DNA of 64,000 nt from Macrostomum hystrix (taxonomy: Eukaryota > Platyhelminthes > Macrostomidae), in contig CATNEN010000024.1 of the NCBI GenBank assembly GCA_950097015.1, forward strand, positions 372,001 to 436,000, read 5' to 3'. The notes under the pieces are model-generated. The model saw only the letters and a program-made list of their open reading frames with translations, was not told the origin of the DNA and did no database searches. Below are positions 10,846 to 23,093 of the stretch, one piece after another (positions within the stretch are counted from its first letter, which is position 1; every line of letters starts with the position of its first letter). Position numbers and translations under genes: made by a program.

Positions 10846-11286
10846 ATGCGTAGAGTGTTAAATCCGCTTGTGGATTATTCGAAAGATTTTGTTGGTAACT
10901 TTGACCCGAATGTGTTGCCAGCCGCGTTCGTAGCGTCCGTAGAGTCACACCCTGATCGCGATATGCGTGAACATCAATGGCTGGCCGCTGCGATGAATGA
11001 ACAGCGAGAATTGGAGCTTGAAGATCTAGAAGGAGTAGAGCCAATCGACGGCGCGCTGAGAGAACTGGAAGGCACGGACGGAGCGGTGAACAACGGCGAG
11101 GCGGATGGCAGGCGTTTCGCTGTAGTCGGCGACATTGGGGTGTTAAACCAATCTGTTCGTCCGAGGGGCACTGTCAATCGCAACAAGTGGGCCCTGCGAA
11201 CCTTCCAAGAGTGGATAACTGCGCGTGGTTTGACTGACAAAACCAATACTGTCGCTACGTTTCAGCTAGATATTAAAGAAAATTAA
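10846..11286 (+). CDS. Small ORF resembling the N-terminus of a Crypton-type tyrosine recombinase
   Basis: This encodes 146 residues. Most of the chain is unremarkable and acidic. The end, NKWALRTFQEWITARGL, resembles the SAM-like core-binding helix that opens tyrosine recombinases of Crypton elements and their domesticated relatives (pattern K-x-A-x-x-x-F-x-x-W). The catalytic Arg-His-Arg-Tyr domain is not present. Downstream sequence turns straight into a SINE 3' end (11295). It is probably a truncated mobile-element gene. An unrelated host gene cannot be excluded. Confidence 0.35.
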   Translation: MRRVLNPLVDYSKDFVGNFDPNVLPAAFVASVESHPDRDMREHQWLAAAMNEQRELELEDLEGVEPIDGALRELEGTDGAVNNGEADGRRFAVVGDIGVLNQSVRPRGTVNRNKWALRTFQEWITARGLTDKTNTVATFQLDIKEN

Positions 11287-11294
11287 AAAGTAAA

Positions 11295-11460
11295 ATAAAT
11301 ACCAGCATCAGCTGGGGTAGAAATTCGTGACGGGTGTAAGTGGCGGCCTCCCCATTCCATGGACTGAACAGATGTATACAGCCTTTTGGAGGGCCGCGCA
11401 ATTGCTGCAGTTGTGCCACTGGCTGTACATCTAGCCCAACTGGGCTAGATGTAATTTATC
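11295..11460 (+). mobile_element. SINE family 1, 3' portion only
   Basis: Shares the block from TACCAGCATCAGCTGG through CCATGGACTGAACAG to GGCTGTACATCTAGCCCAA with complete copies at 21128, 29160, 41090 and 46752. The tRNA-like head is missing. Confidence 0.85.
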
Positions 11461-11862
11461 TACATTTCTAGAAAAAATATAAGTACTTTGAAATCGTATC
11501 TTATACAAGGAATCATGTAAAATCACGAAAAATCATTCATAAAAAACTATATTTTCATAAAAAGCTTGTGTAATCAGAATTCAGAATCAAGATGATACGT
11601 TGCTAATAAAGAAAATAAATAAAATTTGTAGCTCGTAAAATTGTCATATTAGGAAGACTGGATTTTAATCATATTGCAAAAAATCAATTAGGACTTCATA
11701 TTAGGGTGTAAAATGAATAAAATGTCGCGAAAAATCACTGCACAATACTACTTAAACAACGATCTGTTTAATTGTCCAATCCAAACTCATTACACCTTAT
11801 AGTGTCTGGATTTCTTAGATACCATTTGAGGTGATATTTTCACATCTTTACTGCATCAAAAG

Positions 11863-14800
11863 CTACTGGGTCTCAATCGGAGGCAGTGTGACACTCCTGG
11901 CTTCTGGAGCGCCGTCAGCATTCTGCAGATCCAGCAGTTGCTGACGAAGCTGCCCGATGGTGGCCCGCTGCGACTCGACAGTGCGCTGAAACTCGTCGCC
12001 GCGCATCTCCTCCAGCGGATCTCGTCTAGAAGCGGCCTTCACCATGGCAACCAGGTGCTTGGCCTCGCTGTTGTCCTTCCGGCGCAGGCCGATGGCTACC
12101 TGGAGGGTGCGCGTCTCAGATCGGCTTCTGGCGAGCTCCTGGGTGAGCTCCCGCACCTGCTGAATCAGGCTCGTATTCTCCTGTACGTTTGAAAGGGCAG
12201 TGATTGTCGTTAATAATTAATAATTAAATTTTGCAGGAGGGCTGCGGGTTAATGGCCCATCATTTGGTGACACTAGACCCGCAGCCAGCGAGGAGGCACT
12301 TCTGCCCATTTCGCTGACTCCCGCACACAGATACTGTACTCAGGCACACACACAGGTGTGTACATCTGCCCTGACTTTCTCATCAGTGGTAGTGTACTAT
12401 AAATATTTCACAAGGACCACTAGTAGTTACTTGCGATTTCACAGTGCCTTAGATGTTGGCCAACAAGGGCGTAAATTTGCACGAAATGGCTAGTGAGAAA
12501 CAACTGTGTCCGAAAATTCCACTGATTCCTGAACATACGCACTCAAACACAGATACCGTATGAAGGCACACACTCGCACAGTAGTGTACAACTGCCCTGA
12601 ATTTTTTGTTGTCAGGCAGAGTACACTCTCACTTTGCTTTTGAGGACGAGAGTCCCCAAGTCTTCTCACTGCAGCTTCCCCACGATGTAGCTTCCCCCCA
12701 GGATTCGAGCTCACGGACCTTAGTGCAAGAGGCCGACGCCTTATTCGCTCTAACTGTCATCCCCTTAGTTCTAAACTAAAAAAAGGACAAAGCTATCTGG
12801 AGCCTGAATTATTCAAAATACGTTCGCATGTACCTGCATGATCCGGACGTACTGTTCTCTCTGCAGTTCACTTTGCTCCCTTAATTTTCGTTTCAACGCG
12901 GCCACAGTTGACTCCTGATGCCGACGCTGTCTAGAGAATTCGGTCTCAACTTCGCCCTTAATCTGCATCTCGGGTGGCTAAAACGCGGTGAAGAAAATAA
13001 GCAAGAAGAAATAAGGTCTGTAAATGACAGTGGTACGATTTGCTTTAATATGGTTTTATTATGGGGCATTTTTATAGTTTCTGGCCGACAAATCTCATTC
13101 CCTAGCTCACCACCCCGGCGTTGCCCACGTGACGTCGGTGCATGGCGATGACGCAGTCGCGCAGACGTTTCGGATCGTGCGCGAAGCTGGCGCAGGCGTG
13201 CAGATCAGCCGCCATCCTAGCCAGCGCTGTCTCTGTTCGGCGACGTCTGTCGCCTTCATCTGCCGCCGCTTTCTCGGCTGCGCGAACCCGGTCCGACAGG
13301 TCGTCAGCGGCCAGGCGAAGGCGAGCCTGATGACAAGTGTGTGATTATAATTTTTAGCCTTAGTAACGTCCTCTGTATTATTTTACATTCCAACAAGTTT
13401 CCAAATTTACTTTCGTGATCCCATCTGTCATACTTCGTAATTACCCTTAAGACTTTGCACTGGGACATAGTCAAATGGCAAGAAAACGTATTCTGTGCTT
13501 TTTTCCATTTAGATTTCTCACCTGTTCGGCCTCCTGGCGTCTCAGCTCTACGAGCATGTTCTCCCCTTGGGTGCGCAGGGTTCGAACATCGCATTCTCTC
13601 GGCTCCAGCTTAGCCCGGGTGTCGCTTAGCTGATGCTCCAAGACGAAGTTCGCGCTCTCGAGTCGGCGAGCCGTCTTTGCCGTCAGCTCAGCGCGCTGCT
13701 CCAGCTCGACTACGGCGGCACCGCGTTCGGCGAGCTCCTCGCGTAAGCCGGCCGCTTCGGATCGCGCGGCTGCCATGGCGCCGCGCACTCGGTCAAGATC
13801 AGCGCGAGCGCTGGCTAGCTCGGCTGCGCGCTGCTCGGCCAGCCGGTTAGCCAGTTGGCTGCGACTGCGGGCTTCGGCTAGTTCGTTTCGCGCCTTTGGA
13901 TGTTAAGACAATGTTTAAAAGATTTAGTCGAATATTTTTGTGAATTAGATTTGAAGGCTGATGAACAATGCAAATAATATTTCAAGAACCGCACCTTGGC
14001 CGCTGAGCTCCGTTCCAGCATCAGTCGACGCTCAGACGCCGTCTTGCCCGCCAGCAGCTCCGCATCGGCGTCCTCCTCCGTCATCCGAATTTTCTCGGCC
14101 GCTTTGGCCGCCTCCTCACTTCGGCGCGCTTCGGAAAGTTCGAGGCTTCGACGAAGTTCGGCCAGCTGAACCTCATAGTTGTCTGTCAGGCGCTCGGCGG
14201 CCAGATTAGCAGCGGCGGCTTCTTCGGCAAGGCGACGCTCATAATCGGTCTGCATTCGGTGGGACCTGTCCAGGGCGTCCTGAAGGTGCGGTCGAGAAAG
14301 TGATTCAATAGATTATCGTGATACAATTTACTTACATAAGTTGTGGCTCAAATTAGTCCAAGGGATAGTCTATTGCTCAAGATATTGCAAGTGAGTCTGG
14401 TTCTAATGGTAAAGCTACATGCATGCATATTCTACGAAATCAAGGTCAATGAAATTCGCTAGCAGTCTGAAATATTCTAAATATAGTCGATCCGACAATA
14501 ATACGAGCCTAATAATAAAAATATAATAATTGCAGGAGGGCTTCGGGCAATGGCAAATCATTTGGTGACACTAGACCCGCAGCCAGCAAGCCAGGAGGCA
14601 ATTCTGCCTATTTCGCTGACTCCTGAGCACACACGCACACAGATACTGTACGCAGGCGCACACTCCAACAGGTGTGTTATCTGCCCTGACTTTCTCATCA
14701 TCAGGCATTGCGCACACTCACTGTGCCTTGTAGGTTGGCCATAAAGGGCGTAAATTGCACGACAAGCCCCCAAGCCTTCTCTCCCCGGGTGCGCCTCATA

Positions 14801-17800
14801 AATGTGACCTAACCGCAGAATCGAGCTCGTTAACCTCTCTGCGACTGATCCCCTCGATTCGACAGTAGCTCGTATAGTAGATTCCCGCAGCTAACCTGCA
14901 GCTTTTCGTACTCTCGCATTAATCGCATCTCGGCAACAGCGCCAGCTTCCTCCAGGCTTCGCTCCGCTTCAGCACGCGTCTCAGCCAGCTCCGCCGTAAG
15001 GGTGGCCTCGATGCGCTCTAGCTCTGCGCGTATCGTTGCCTGCCTGACGGAGGCTTCACCTTCACGTCGCTCCAACTCGGCCTGCAGGTTGCGCAGCTCC
15101 TCGTTGTGCGCGGCTTGCTGAAGGCGAATCTCGTGAGCGGCCGAGATTTTTATCTCCTCGGCTCTGGCGCGCTGCTCTTCGGCTCTGGTGCGCAGCTCCT
15201 CCAGCTCGGGCAGCGGCATAAGTACCTCATCCGACCAGGCCAGCCGATCGCGTCTCGGACGCAGAGCCGTCGTCGGTCGCCAGACCAGCATGCTGGCGTC
15301 TTCGCCTACTGTGGCTATGACGTCTTCGCTGAGTGTTAGGCGCAGGCGCACTGTAGATCACGGGGAACGATTATTAATTCTCTTAAATTGTATACTAATA
15401 GCTTTGATTGAAAGCTGTAAGCAAGACGCAACCGCAACATATTTTACCAGCAGACCCGGCGTGTCCGGGCCATTCGAGCCAACTGGGCGCACCGGCCTTG
15501 GCGCCCAACGGTAGCGGCAGCGAGCGAAGCCGTCCAGCCGAGGTGGCCGCGAATAGCGCTCGTCCGCTGGCCGCGACGGCCACAGAGGTGAACACGGCTT
15601 CGTCTTCGTTGGCACCGGCTGCTGAGCGTCTGACAACTTCACCATTTGGAGCGATTTCACGCAGCCCAGCGGAGGCGGCGTCAGTGCCAGCTGCGAAGAT
15701 GTTGCTACCTTCTGGAGCGTCGGCAGCCGCTGGGCCGCCCTGCAATGCTAGGCCAGTGTAGGCGCAGGTCTTTGTCACGTGCTCCCAGACGCGGGCACTG
15801 TTTGTGCCACCAGCCAGGCTCCATTCATAGACTGCGCCCTCCTGGCCGCCGGTGATGAGGCCGACATCGCCGTGGCGCCAGGCAATGCAGCGGACGCGGC
15901 CGCTGTGACCTTTCAGCGTGGCCACGCACTGGTACGTGAGCGTGTGGAACACCTGCACAGTGTTGCCATGCGCCGCGGCCAGCAGGTGACCACCGTGGCT
16001 AAATGTGCACTGCGGACCGTTGAATATAAAATGATACAAAATAACCCAAAAGGACACATCTCCATATAAATTTGAATACTGCTACTTTCGAGGTTGTAAC
16101 CTTAAACTCAATCTATCAAAAAAAGATTCTTGTGAGGGAAAACGATTTTCACGCAGTTTTTATCTCCATAAATTTTCGCACCTCTTTGCAGCCGCGAATT
16201 TGAAATTCCTTCACAATGCGCAGTCCATTATCTAAGAGATTTATAAGTCGAAGCTTGTCGGCGAAGCCTACGGCAATCTGGTGACCATTGGGATGCATGG
16301 CTACGCTGAAGGCTTCGTCTGGGAATCGTCGGCGCGTTGTACAGCGACTGTGTGTGATTGGTTAAGAGTGATTTCAACTGGTCATCGGTTGATCGGTTAA
16401 ACAGAGAGATTAGGTTGAACTGATTTCTGCTTCATCTCTCAACTTCTCACCCAGTTTCGTAGTTCCATACTCGCACTGAGCAGTCGGTCGAACAGGTGGC
16501 AACAAGCGGCTTCTGCAGACAAACGTCCAAACCAGTGATTGGACCATTGTGGCACGGGTCGGTCAGCGGTTCGAATTCGTCTGTCCGATCCTTGTAATTG
16601 TATTAAAAATGTTGTTGAAGCCACTGAACTATAATTTTTTCGAATCATGAAAAGCTTACCTGGTCGGGCAGAGGCGACACCAAGCTAAAAGTCCAAATCT
16701 GTCGCCGATTGGTGAGCACTGCCAGGGTGTCGTCGCCCGGACTTACGCAAATTTCTATGATGGCCACGGGCTCGGTGTCCGGCTCGTCTGAGCTCGCCTC
16801 GTCTGGAATCTGTGCTCCCATTAAATAATTTATAGTTAAAACCTACTCCTAAACGTCTGGCAATTGGTGGATTGGTTTAATAATTTTGTGACGGCAAATT
16901 GCGCTTACAACAGCTGGTTATTTACCGAGATTTCCCTGGACTTGACGTAGGCCTCAGGCCCGGCTCCGTCAACTCGTTCATAGAGCGATACACTGGCCGA
17001 GCCGTCAAGTGACACAGCAAAGCCACGGGAGCAGAGCTGAAGGCAGCGGACGCCGCGACTGCCGGTGGTGCTGCTGTCGCTTCGTCGAAGCAGGTCAAGT
17101 TCCGCACGTTTTTCGGAACCTTCTAGAACGATGACGCGACCGGTCTCCGTGCCCAGCGCCAGGCCGGACTCGGCGAGCCAGCAGTGCCGGCTGGCAGCGC
17201 CCGACGCTGCAGCGTCTAGCCGGATGTTTGGTACTCCGCCGGCGCCAGCCGTGGCGGCGGCTGGCCGAAGCTGGCCGTCAGCGTAGCGCAGAACCCGGAG
17301 GCCACCAGCGTGGCCAGTAAGAGAGACCAGACTCGGATCTATCGGACTGAACGATACCTTAGAGGTGATGAATACAATTTATTGGCTCTCATATTAACGT
17401 GCACATTTAAGCGAGTCATGAACCAGCAAAATCAAGCGATGCAAAGCTGGCAAACCTGGCTGAAGACCACACCACCAGAGGGTGAGTAGCAGGCCAGGAG
17501 TCTGCTGTTCGACCACTGCCAATAGGCCAACTGGCAGCCGTTGGGCCAAATTAGCAGGCCCGCCACGTACTTGGCGTCGTGCGAAAACGACAGGCAGGCA
17601 TATTCGACGCCAGGAACAATCTGTTGGTCGCCCGAGCCTCCAGTAACATGTCGCTTGACGCGACCACTTTGCAGATCTACGATACTGATTGTAGCGCGTT
17701 CGGTAATGGCTACAGCACTCTCTGCCACCGCGACAAATCGTCGATTCGGCGACACAGAAATCGCTGTAACATTGGCTTGGCCTTGTTTCCCAAGCGGAAG

Positions 17801-18067
17801 GAATCTCTGCTGGCGCTGCTGCTGAAGTTGCTTCTGTTGTTCTTGATGCAGTTCGAACTGCTGATCCATGCTGCGCAGCACCAGGTAGTTGCCACACGGG
17901 TAAGCAAGGACATGCTCGTCGACAAACTGAAGTCCATCGGCTACGCCGCTTCGAACTCCAATAGCGAGGCTCAGTTCAACAATTGCTGCAGGAGCTGTCA
18001 CAGCTTCCACGTGCTGCCGGCTAGGCTGACTTGCCCGAGTGTCATTGACGTCAGTAACTTCAGACAT
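11863..18067 (-). CDS. CFAP57: CFAP57 (WDR65), cilia- and flagella-associated WD-repeat/coiled-coil protein
   Basis: Axonemal protein linked to inner dynein arm assembly. Twelve exons, read downward: 18067-17456, 17357-16926, 16809-16660, 16590-16451, 16347-16182, 16009-15448, 15350-14896, 14279-13995, 13893-13522, 13326-13111, 12968-12834 and 12180-11863. All phases join, giving about 1280 residues, close to vertebrate CFAP57. Exons 1-7 form the WD/beta-propeller part ([53 protein letters not shown]). Exons 7-12 are a long Glu/Arg/Ala-rich coiled coil containing the family block [20 protein letters not shown]. Later blocks [15 protein letters not shown] also match the vertebrate order. Introns 7 and 11 carry SINE family 2 copies. 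Confidence 0.94.
12230..12780 (-). mobile_element. SINE family 2, probably two adjoining copies
   Basis: Lies in CFAP57 intron 11. On the minus strand, the right-hand copy begins with a tRNA-like head (GTTAGAGCGAATAAGGCGTC, then GAGCTCGAATCC as a degenerate B box). The shared body follows (AGTCAGGGCAG-like, then GTATCTGTGT). A second body and tail continues to 12230, ending in the CAGCGAGGAGGC-containing tail. The copies are diverged from each other. Confidence 0.7.
14530..14850 (-). mobile_element. SINE family 2 copy
   Basis: Lies in CFAP57 intron 7, minus orientation. It matches the copies at 12230-12780 and 60380-60665 over the block AGAAAGTCAGGGCAGAT through CAGTATCTGTGTG to the tail with GCGGGTCTAGTGTCACCAAA. 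Confidence 0.85.
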
Positions 18068-19520
18068 TTGGGCTGAATTGGAAATGGAATGTTCTTTAAA
18101 TGTTATAATTGCAATACTTTAAAAAAGAGTTATAATACTTGCTTGAAAAATATCCTGGTTAGCTACAGTATTCGCCGCTAGAAATAACAAGCAATAATTA
18201 AATAAATTAACCTTAGGTCGCGTTCGGTTTTTGTACAATTAATGAAACAAAGTTCGCATAATTAACATGAGAAGGCTATCTAATCGAAAAGTTGCAAACA
18301 AAAAATACATTTAGGTCTAATTATGTTAAAACGCCTTTAATATGTTTTTGGTAGTCGGCTTCAGTCGTATTGTCAGCGCGTGATACGAAAGGAAAACTTG
18401 AGTAAATGTACATGACGGATCGAAAGAGGTCTAAAAATACTTGACAAAGGAACAGAATTATGCCACGAAATATGAATAGAGTGTTTTTCGTCTGAGTTGA
18501 AACACAAAATGGTGCAGATTTCTGAAAATCGAATGTTGACTCCTACAACCTCAGACAAGCTAATGGTAACAACTGATAAGAGTTCATCTGAAGAGATGCT
18601 TTCTCTTAGCTTATTCATCCTAATAAATAACTCGAGATAATGGTGAATAAGGCCCTACAAATAGTCTGTTGACTATAATATGCTATATGTCTTCTATGTT
18701 TGTTATATTTAACCGGTGTTAAACGACTCGATAAACCAGAGATTAAAACGGCTTTATGAATCCTCACCGCTTCATTCAGCAAATTTAGCTATAAATGCAT
18801 ATAAAGTTTGTAACTTCGATTTGTCTTGTAAACAGAAATGGAAGAGACAAGACAATATGGTTCTTGCTCTAGACCTATGTAGGTAACATTAAAATGCGTC
18901 CAAACGAATGTGCCAATACACATTTGCAATCGCTTTGTATTAATTTTATATATTAGCTAGGCTTAATAATTAGCACTAATAATTGAATTTGATCTATTTT
19001 GTATATATTTTATTTGTACGAACCCTTACTATAGAGTACAGTTATATATAGTTATGTAGATAAAGCTACTTTCATTCTTATTTAAGTTGACTAATTTATT
19101 TAGCAAGGATGCCAAGGCTAAATATTGGAATATTTTAATGTGTATTCAACGATCTTCTCATTTTCTTCTGCTATTGATCAGATTATGAAACTAAAAACAT
19201 TGCCTTAGCTAATCAGCTAATGGCGTTTTCTTCAAAGTGATATTTTTACGATGCTGTTCATTTTATTGGTTACGTACAATATAGGCCTATTGTTAGGATT
19301 ATTGTCTTATGGGCTATAGAATGACCCTAGAGATTAACAGTGACTTTTTAGGTTTTCTAGTCTTGTACATTAGGCAGCTACTACAGAGGCTTGGGCTTTC
19401 CTCACAAATCATGTGAACCTATCTTCATTGATTTGATTCTTCTCTGTGCACCCTGTTATTCAGTGCAAATTCAAATCACTTCATTTCTATACTCTTATTA
19501 TCTAGAAACTATTATTAAGG
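18068..19520. other. Upstream region of CFAP57, no feature recognised
   Basis: AT-rich sequence with no convincing reading frame, repeat or RNA gene. Confidence 0.4.
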
Positions 19521-19553
19521 AAATGTAGCTTAAACTTCTGGGCGATTGTGCAG

Positions 19554-20169
19554 CAGTGGCGTATCCAAGGGGGGGGATGGGGGGGATACATCCCCCCCTG
19601 AAGGGCTGAAGAAAAAAAATTTAGGTAATGAATTTTTTACACTTTTGCTTATTTTATCAGTGACTGGAGTGACGGGAGCCTGCCTGCCAAGTGCCACTGC
19701 CAGTAAATGTACGAGCAGATTACAGAATAGTGAGAATACAGATGGCATAATGAGATTTGAAAAGACCCTTGCCCTTCATTTAGAGTTAAGTTCCTCAACT
19801 CTAAGTTCCTTGCCGGGGGGAGGGGGCAAGGGGGACGGGCGGGGGGAGGGTTGAAGGAAGGAAGCTAGCTATTTTTCAATTCCTGCCCTGTCTTATAGAT
19901 TATATGTAATTATGTGATTAGCTAATTAACTGGAATAGAATGCATAGCTGGTTGACTTTTTACACGCTCAATAAAATAAACAATGATTGATGTTGATGTC
20001 TCATCCTTAGTAGCAACATTTAATTGAGTTAAACTTGGAGAGGTCCGGTCCTCATCAATTTTGTTTTATACGAGTACAATAGGGATAAAAGAAAAACGAA
20101 AATAGAGTGCAATCGTTTTCAAAAGTACTTTTGCATCCCCCCCGAAACAAAATCCTGGTTACGCGCCTG
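19554..20169. mobile_element. Short hAT-like non-autonomous element with 8-bp target duplication
   Basis: This 616-bp element has ends CAGTGGCGTATCC (left) and, on the opposite strand, CAGGCGCGTAACC (right), each followed by a G-run. The direct repeat TTGTGCAG flanks it exactly at 19546-19553 and 20170-20177. An 8-bp duplication and a CAGTGGCG-type terminus are typical of hAT elements. No transposase is encoded. Confidence 0.8.
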
Positions 20170-20357
20170 TTGTGCAGTTTCCCACTCTAAATTATTTTCA
20201 CCCTTTTTTCAAACTTTCCAAATATTAAACAAGTGTAACAATGCAAGTTAGTAACTTCAAAGCAAGTTCAAGTTCACGTCCGCACGTTTGCACTACACAG
20301 GGTAGTAGTGCATTATCCAGTAGAGGATATTGCCAAACTGGTGTTTGGGGAAGGCTC

Positions 20358-20505
20358 AGTGCCACATAAACTCCTGCAGGTACATTTCGAATAAACTGTC
20401 ATAGGTTCCATGCATGGCTCAATACTTTGCCTTGCAATTTCCCCACATTCCCTTGATGGTATTTGTGTGAGCCGCTTGGTTGTTGGGGTCCCCCAGCCAT
20501 ACTAG
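20358..20505 (-). pseudogene. C-terminal fragment of Merlin/ISXO2-type transposase
   Basis: One minus-strand frame reads AAHTNTIKGMWGNCKAKY, a stop, then AMHGTYDSLFEMYLQEFMWH. HTNTI-x-G-x-W followed by YL-x-EF-x-W is the C-terminal signature of the IS1595/IS1016 DDE transposase family. The internal stop and missing N-terminal domain make it a pseudogene. Confidence 0.75.
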
Positions 20506-20599
20506 CAGTAGCTGAAAAGTTCGAAAAAGGATGAAAATAATTTAGAGCGGGAAACTGCACAATCGCCAACTTCTGAACTACAGATTTCATAGTTTAATT

Positions 20600-21120
20600 A
20601 TTGCAATTATTGTTTTTGTTTAAAAGCAATAATTTACTAAACTTTAAGAAGCATTTTAGAGATATTTGTCTAGCTTAACTTTTTTTCCATTTATTCTTTG
20701 AATTTTACTTTGTACAATAGTAATACATGTATTGTAGAAAATCAGTATGTTAAGGATGTATTAAAAATAAACATGCAAAGAACCTGTTTAGACTTAGGAC
20801 TTTTTTATGTTTCGTTTGTCACAGGACTTTAAATTACAAAACTATAAAGATTTTCACAGCTTTAAAACATTGTCTGGGTATTATATATTTCATATATTCC
20901 TATTAGCTTTATTAGAAAATAGATTATTATTAATCACAACAGGTTGTTAAATGAACAAGACATTTTTTAATAGAACAAAATAAGGCTCAGCTTATCACTT
21001 AGTCATGTAGTTATTAGATTTATTGTTCTATATTTAGGTAAACAAAAAATGGCAGGCTAAGAAGAATTGGAAAAGTTGATTCTAATTTTTTATAAAATCT
21101 TTATTCAGCCAGAGATTGTT
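20600..21120. other. Intergenic, no feature recognised
   Basis: AT-rich and without coding signal. Confidence 0.4.
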
Positions 21121-21127
21121 GGCTTAA

Positions 21128-21445
21128 GAGGCTGTAGCCTAGTAAGAGGTTGTAGCCTAGTGGTTAGGGCATTGGACTCACAACTTGAATATCAGGGGTT
21201 CGATTCCCAACTTCACTGGAACAATTTGTGCCCTTTAGCAAGACACTTAACTCTGCATTGCTTCAGTTCACCTAGCTGTTAAATGGGTACCAGCATTAGC
21301 TGGATAATTGAAGGTGGGTGTGTCGTCCCCCCAGTCCATGGACTGAACAGCTGTATGCAGCCTTCAGATGTGTGTCGCGCAATAGCTGCAACTGTGCTGT
21401 CGGCTGCACATCTGACCCAATAAGGCAAGTGTAATCAATTGAATT
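21128..21445 (+). mobile_element. SINE family 1, full-length copy
   Basis: tRNA-like head with A box TAGCCTAGTGG and perfect B box GGTTCGATTCC. A central block follows (TTTAGCAAGACACTTAACTC, TTCAGTTCACCTAGCTGTTA, TGGGTACCAGCATTAGC), then the CCATGGACTGAACAG region and a tail with AATCAATTGAATTAATTC. Head-to-tail length is about 310 bp. The central block resembles conserved domains of metazoan SINE superfamilies, which I could not verify. Confidence 0.9.
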
Positions 21446-21649
21446 AATTCAATTACTCAGCCAATTCTAGTCAAAGTATATATTTTTCTGTCTCAAAGAT
21501 ATAAGAATAAAGATATATATATATATATATGCATTCAATGCATATATAGAGATCTAATGGGATGCTTGACCAATTAGCTTGAGTCATAAGTTAAGTGCAA
21601 CCATTATCTTAGCTGTGATCATCTTTATTTTACAAAATTTGCACTTCAG

Positions 21650-23093
21650 GCTCTGCAGTCTGGTAGGCGGCTATTGTTGCCGTTGCTATGCCAACGCGTC
21701 TATTCCTCTAGCAGCAGCGGCGCCGGCATCGGCAGCCTATTTAAAGGCTTTAGACAGAGGCCGCATCGCAATCCCCGCGTTGTTCCCCATCCGAAGGTGA
21801 AAGCATTTAAAGTGCGCGAATGGCACAAGCGCGACCCGGACGCTGTGGCCATCTATGAGGCCCGATCTGCGCACTACGAGATGCAGCTGAATGCCCTCCA
21901 GCAGGCATTCTATTATGAGATGCACGGCCGCCTACTGCAGCCTGGTGAACTGGTGCGTGTATTTCATTCATAGAAGAAGGTTTTGTGTATGGATAGAGGC
22001 TAGAAACAATACCAGACCGAGTTGGTTCACATTAACAGCCAGTTACAGAAAAAACAGCAAAATTCTTAATATGAAGTACGATAGAACCGGAATGACTTGT
22101 CCTATTAAGAGTAGGTCTACCATGCCATTTTGCCGCCTGTTTTTATACCAAGGGGAGACTTACCCTCCCCCATGAAATTTCTTTGTAGCGTTGGTGACTG
22201 ATTGGTTAGCAGGCGAGGCGAGGGTGTCCTGTGGTTGAGCTGCGCCTAATATTTAGGCTTGAGCTGTAGAATTGTAGAAATTCGCGTCAGAATGTCCATA
22301 GTGGCCTAGTTCCACCTGTTGTAGCCGTTGAAGGTCCAGCAGTCCGTCTAGATAAAGGTAGGTGACCACCGAAGACGGAGATGATGCAGGCACATTCTGG
22401 TGACATGCTGATAAATATTGAAAGCCTTGGCAAGGCCGCACTGAGGCGCAGTGCAAATTCGTGGATAGGGGTGTATGAAGTACACTAGCGCTTATAAGAA
22501 AAATCTGACCTTCGGCCAGAAACATTGAATATCTCGACGATCTGAAGAGCTAGCGACTTGATAATTGTTAGTATTCGATAGAACTGAATGTATTCATCCT
22601 GTATTTGTTTTCTTTCTATCGTGCTATTTGTAAAAAACAGGCGTCAGCCGGGCTGCACCAGCTGGGCAGCAAGGAGGAAGAACTGGCCGACAGCGCTGAG
22701 ACCAGGCGTCAGGCCGATGAAGCTGAAAAAATCAACGCCCAATGGAACGTGAAGAGTGCCGAGCATAGATTAGTTGAAATGCGGCGCCAGCTAGAGGAGT
22801 TGCGCAATCAGCGCGATCGGCACCAGCTGGACAGCGAGCTGGCCGACGAGACCGCCGTGCTCAGCTTTCAAGCCAGACTAAAACGCGACCTAGAACAATC
22901 TGGCGATTTCATCGACGAGAATAATCTAGACGCCAAGATTGAGGCCATACTGGATTCGCCTGTGGTGGCCGATTTTAACTTTGCCATCGATCCGGCTGGT
23001 AATATTATTCACGGAGTTGGCGCCTCTCCCGGCACTATAATGCCCGAGCCGCCGGCTCCTCCTGTCCCAGATGAACTATCTGTTAGGGTCTGA
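21650..23093 (+). CDS. MRPS26: Mitochondrial small ribosomal subunit protein mS26
   Basis: Structural protein of the mitochondrial 28S ribosomal subunit. Exons 21650-21952 and 22641-23093 join in phase 0. The N-terminus (ALQSGRRLLLPLLCQRVYSS) looks like a mitochondrial targeting peptide: Arg/Ser/Leu rich, no acids. The body matches mS26: a helical segment around YEARSAHYEMQLNALQQAF, a long charged coiled coil, and the family end block SGDFIDENNLDAKIEAILDS. A Pro-rich tail follows. There is no in-frame ATG between an upstream stop (near 21586) and residue ~70. A strong acceptor, TTTGCACTTCAG|, opens the frame at 21650. The start codon must therefore come from an unseen exon or from a spliced leader ending in AUG. 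Confidence 0.85.

Larger units (their letters stand above)
19525..20595 (-). mobile_element. Merlin/IS1016-like DNA transposon remnant, interrupted by a hAT-like insertion
   Basis: The outer ends form an imperfect inverted repeat. The left side reads ...CGATTGTGCAG, then after the insertion TTTCCCACTCTAAATTATTTTC (20178 onward). The right side at about 20520-20580 is its reverse complement with few changes. Between the arms lies a minus-strand fragment of an ISXO2/IS1016-type transposase (20358-20505). The hAT-like element at 19554-20169 splits the left arm. Confidence 0.7.

Noticed and set aside
21140..21215. Functional tRNA genes
   Set aside because: A and B boxes are present here and in the sister copies, but the cloverleaf is not maintained and all continue into a shared SINE body.
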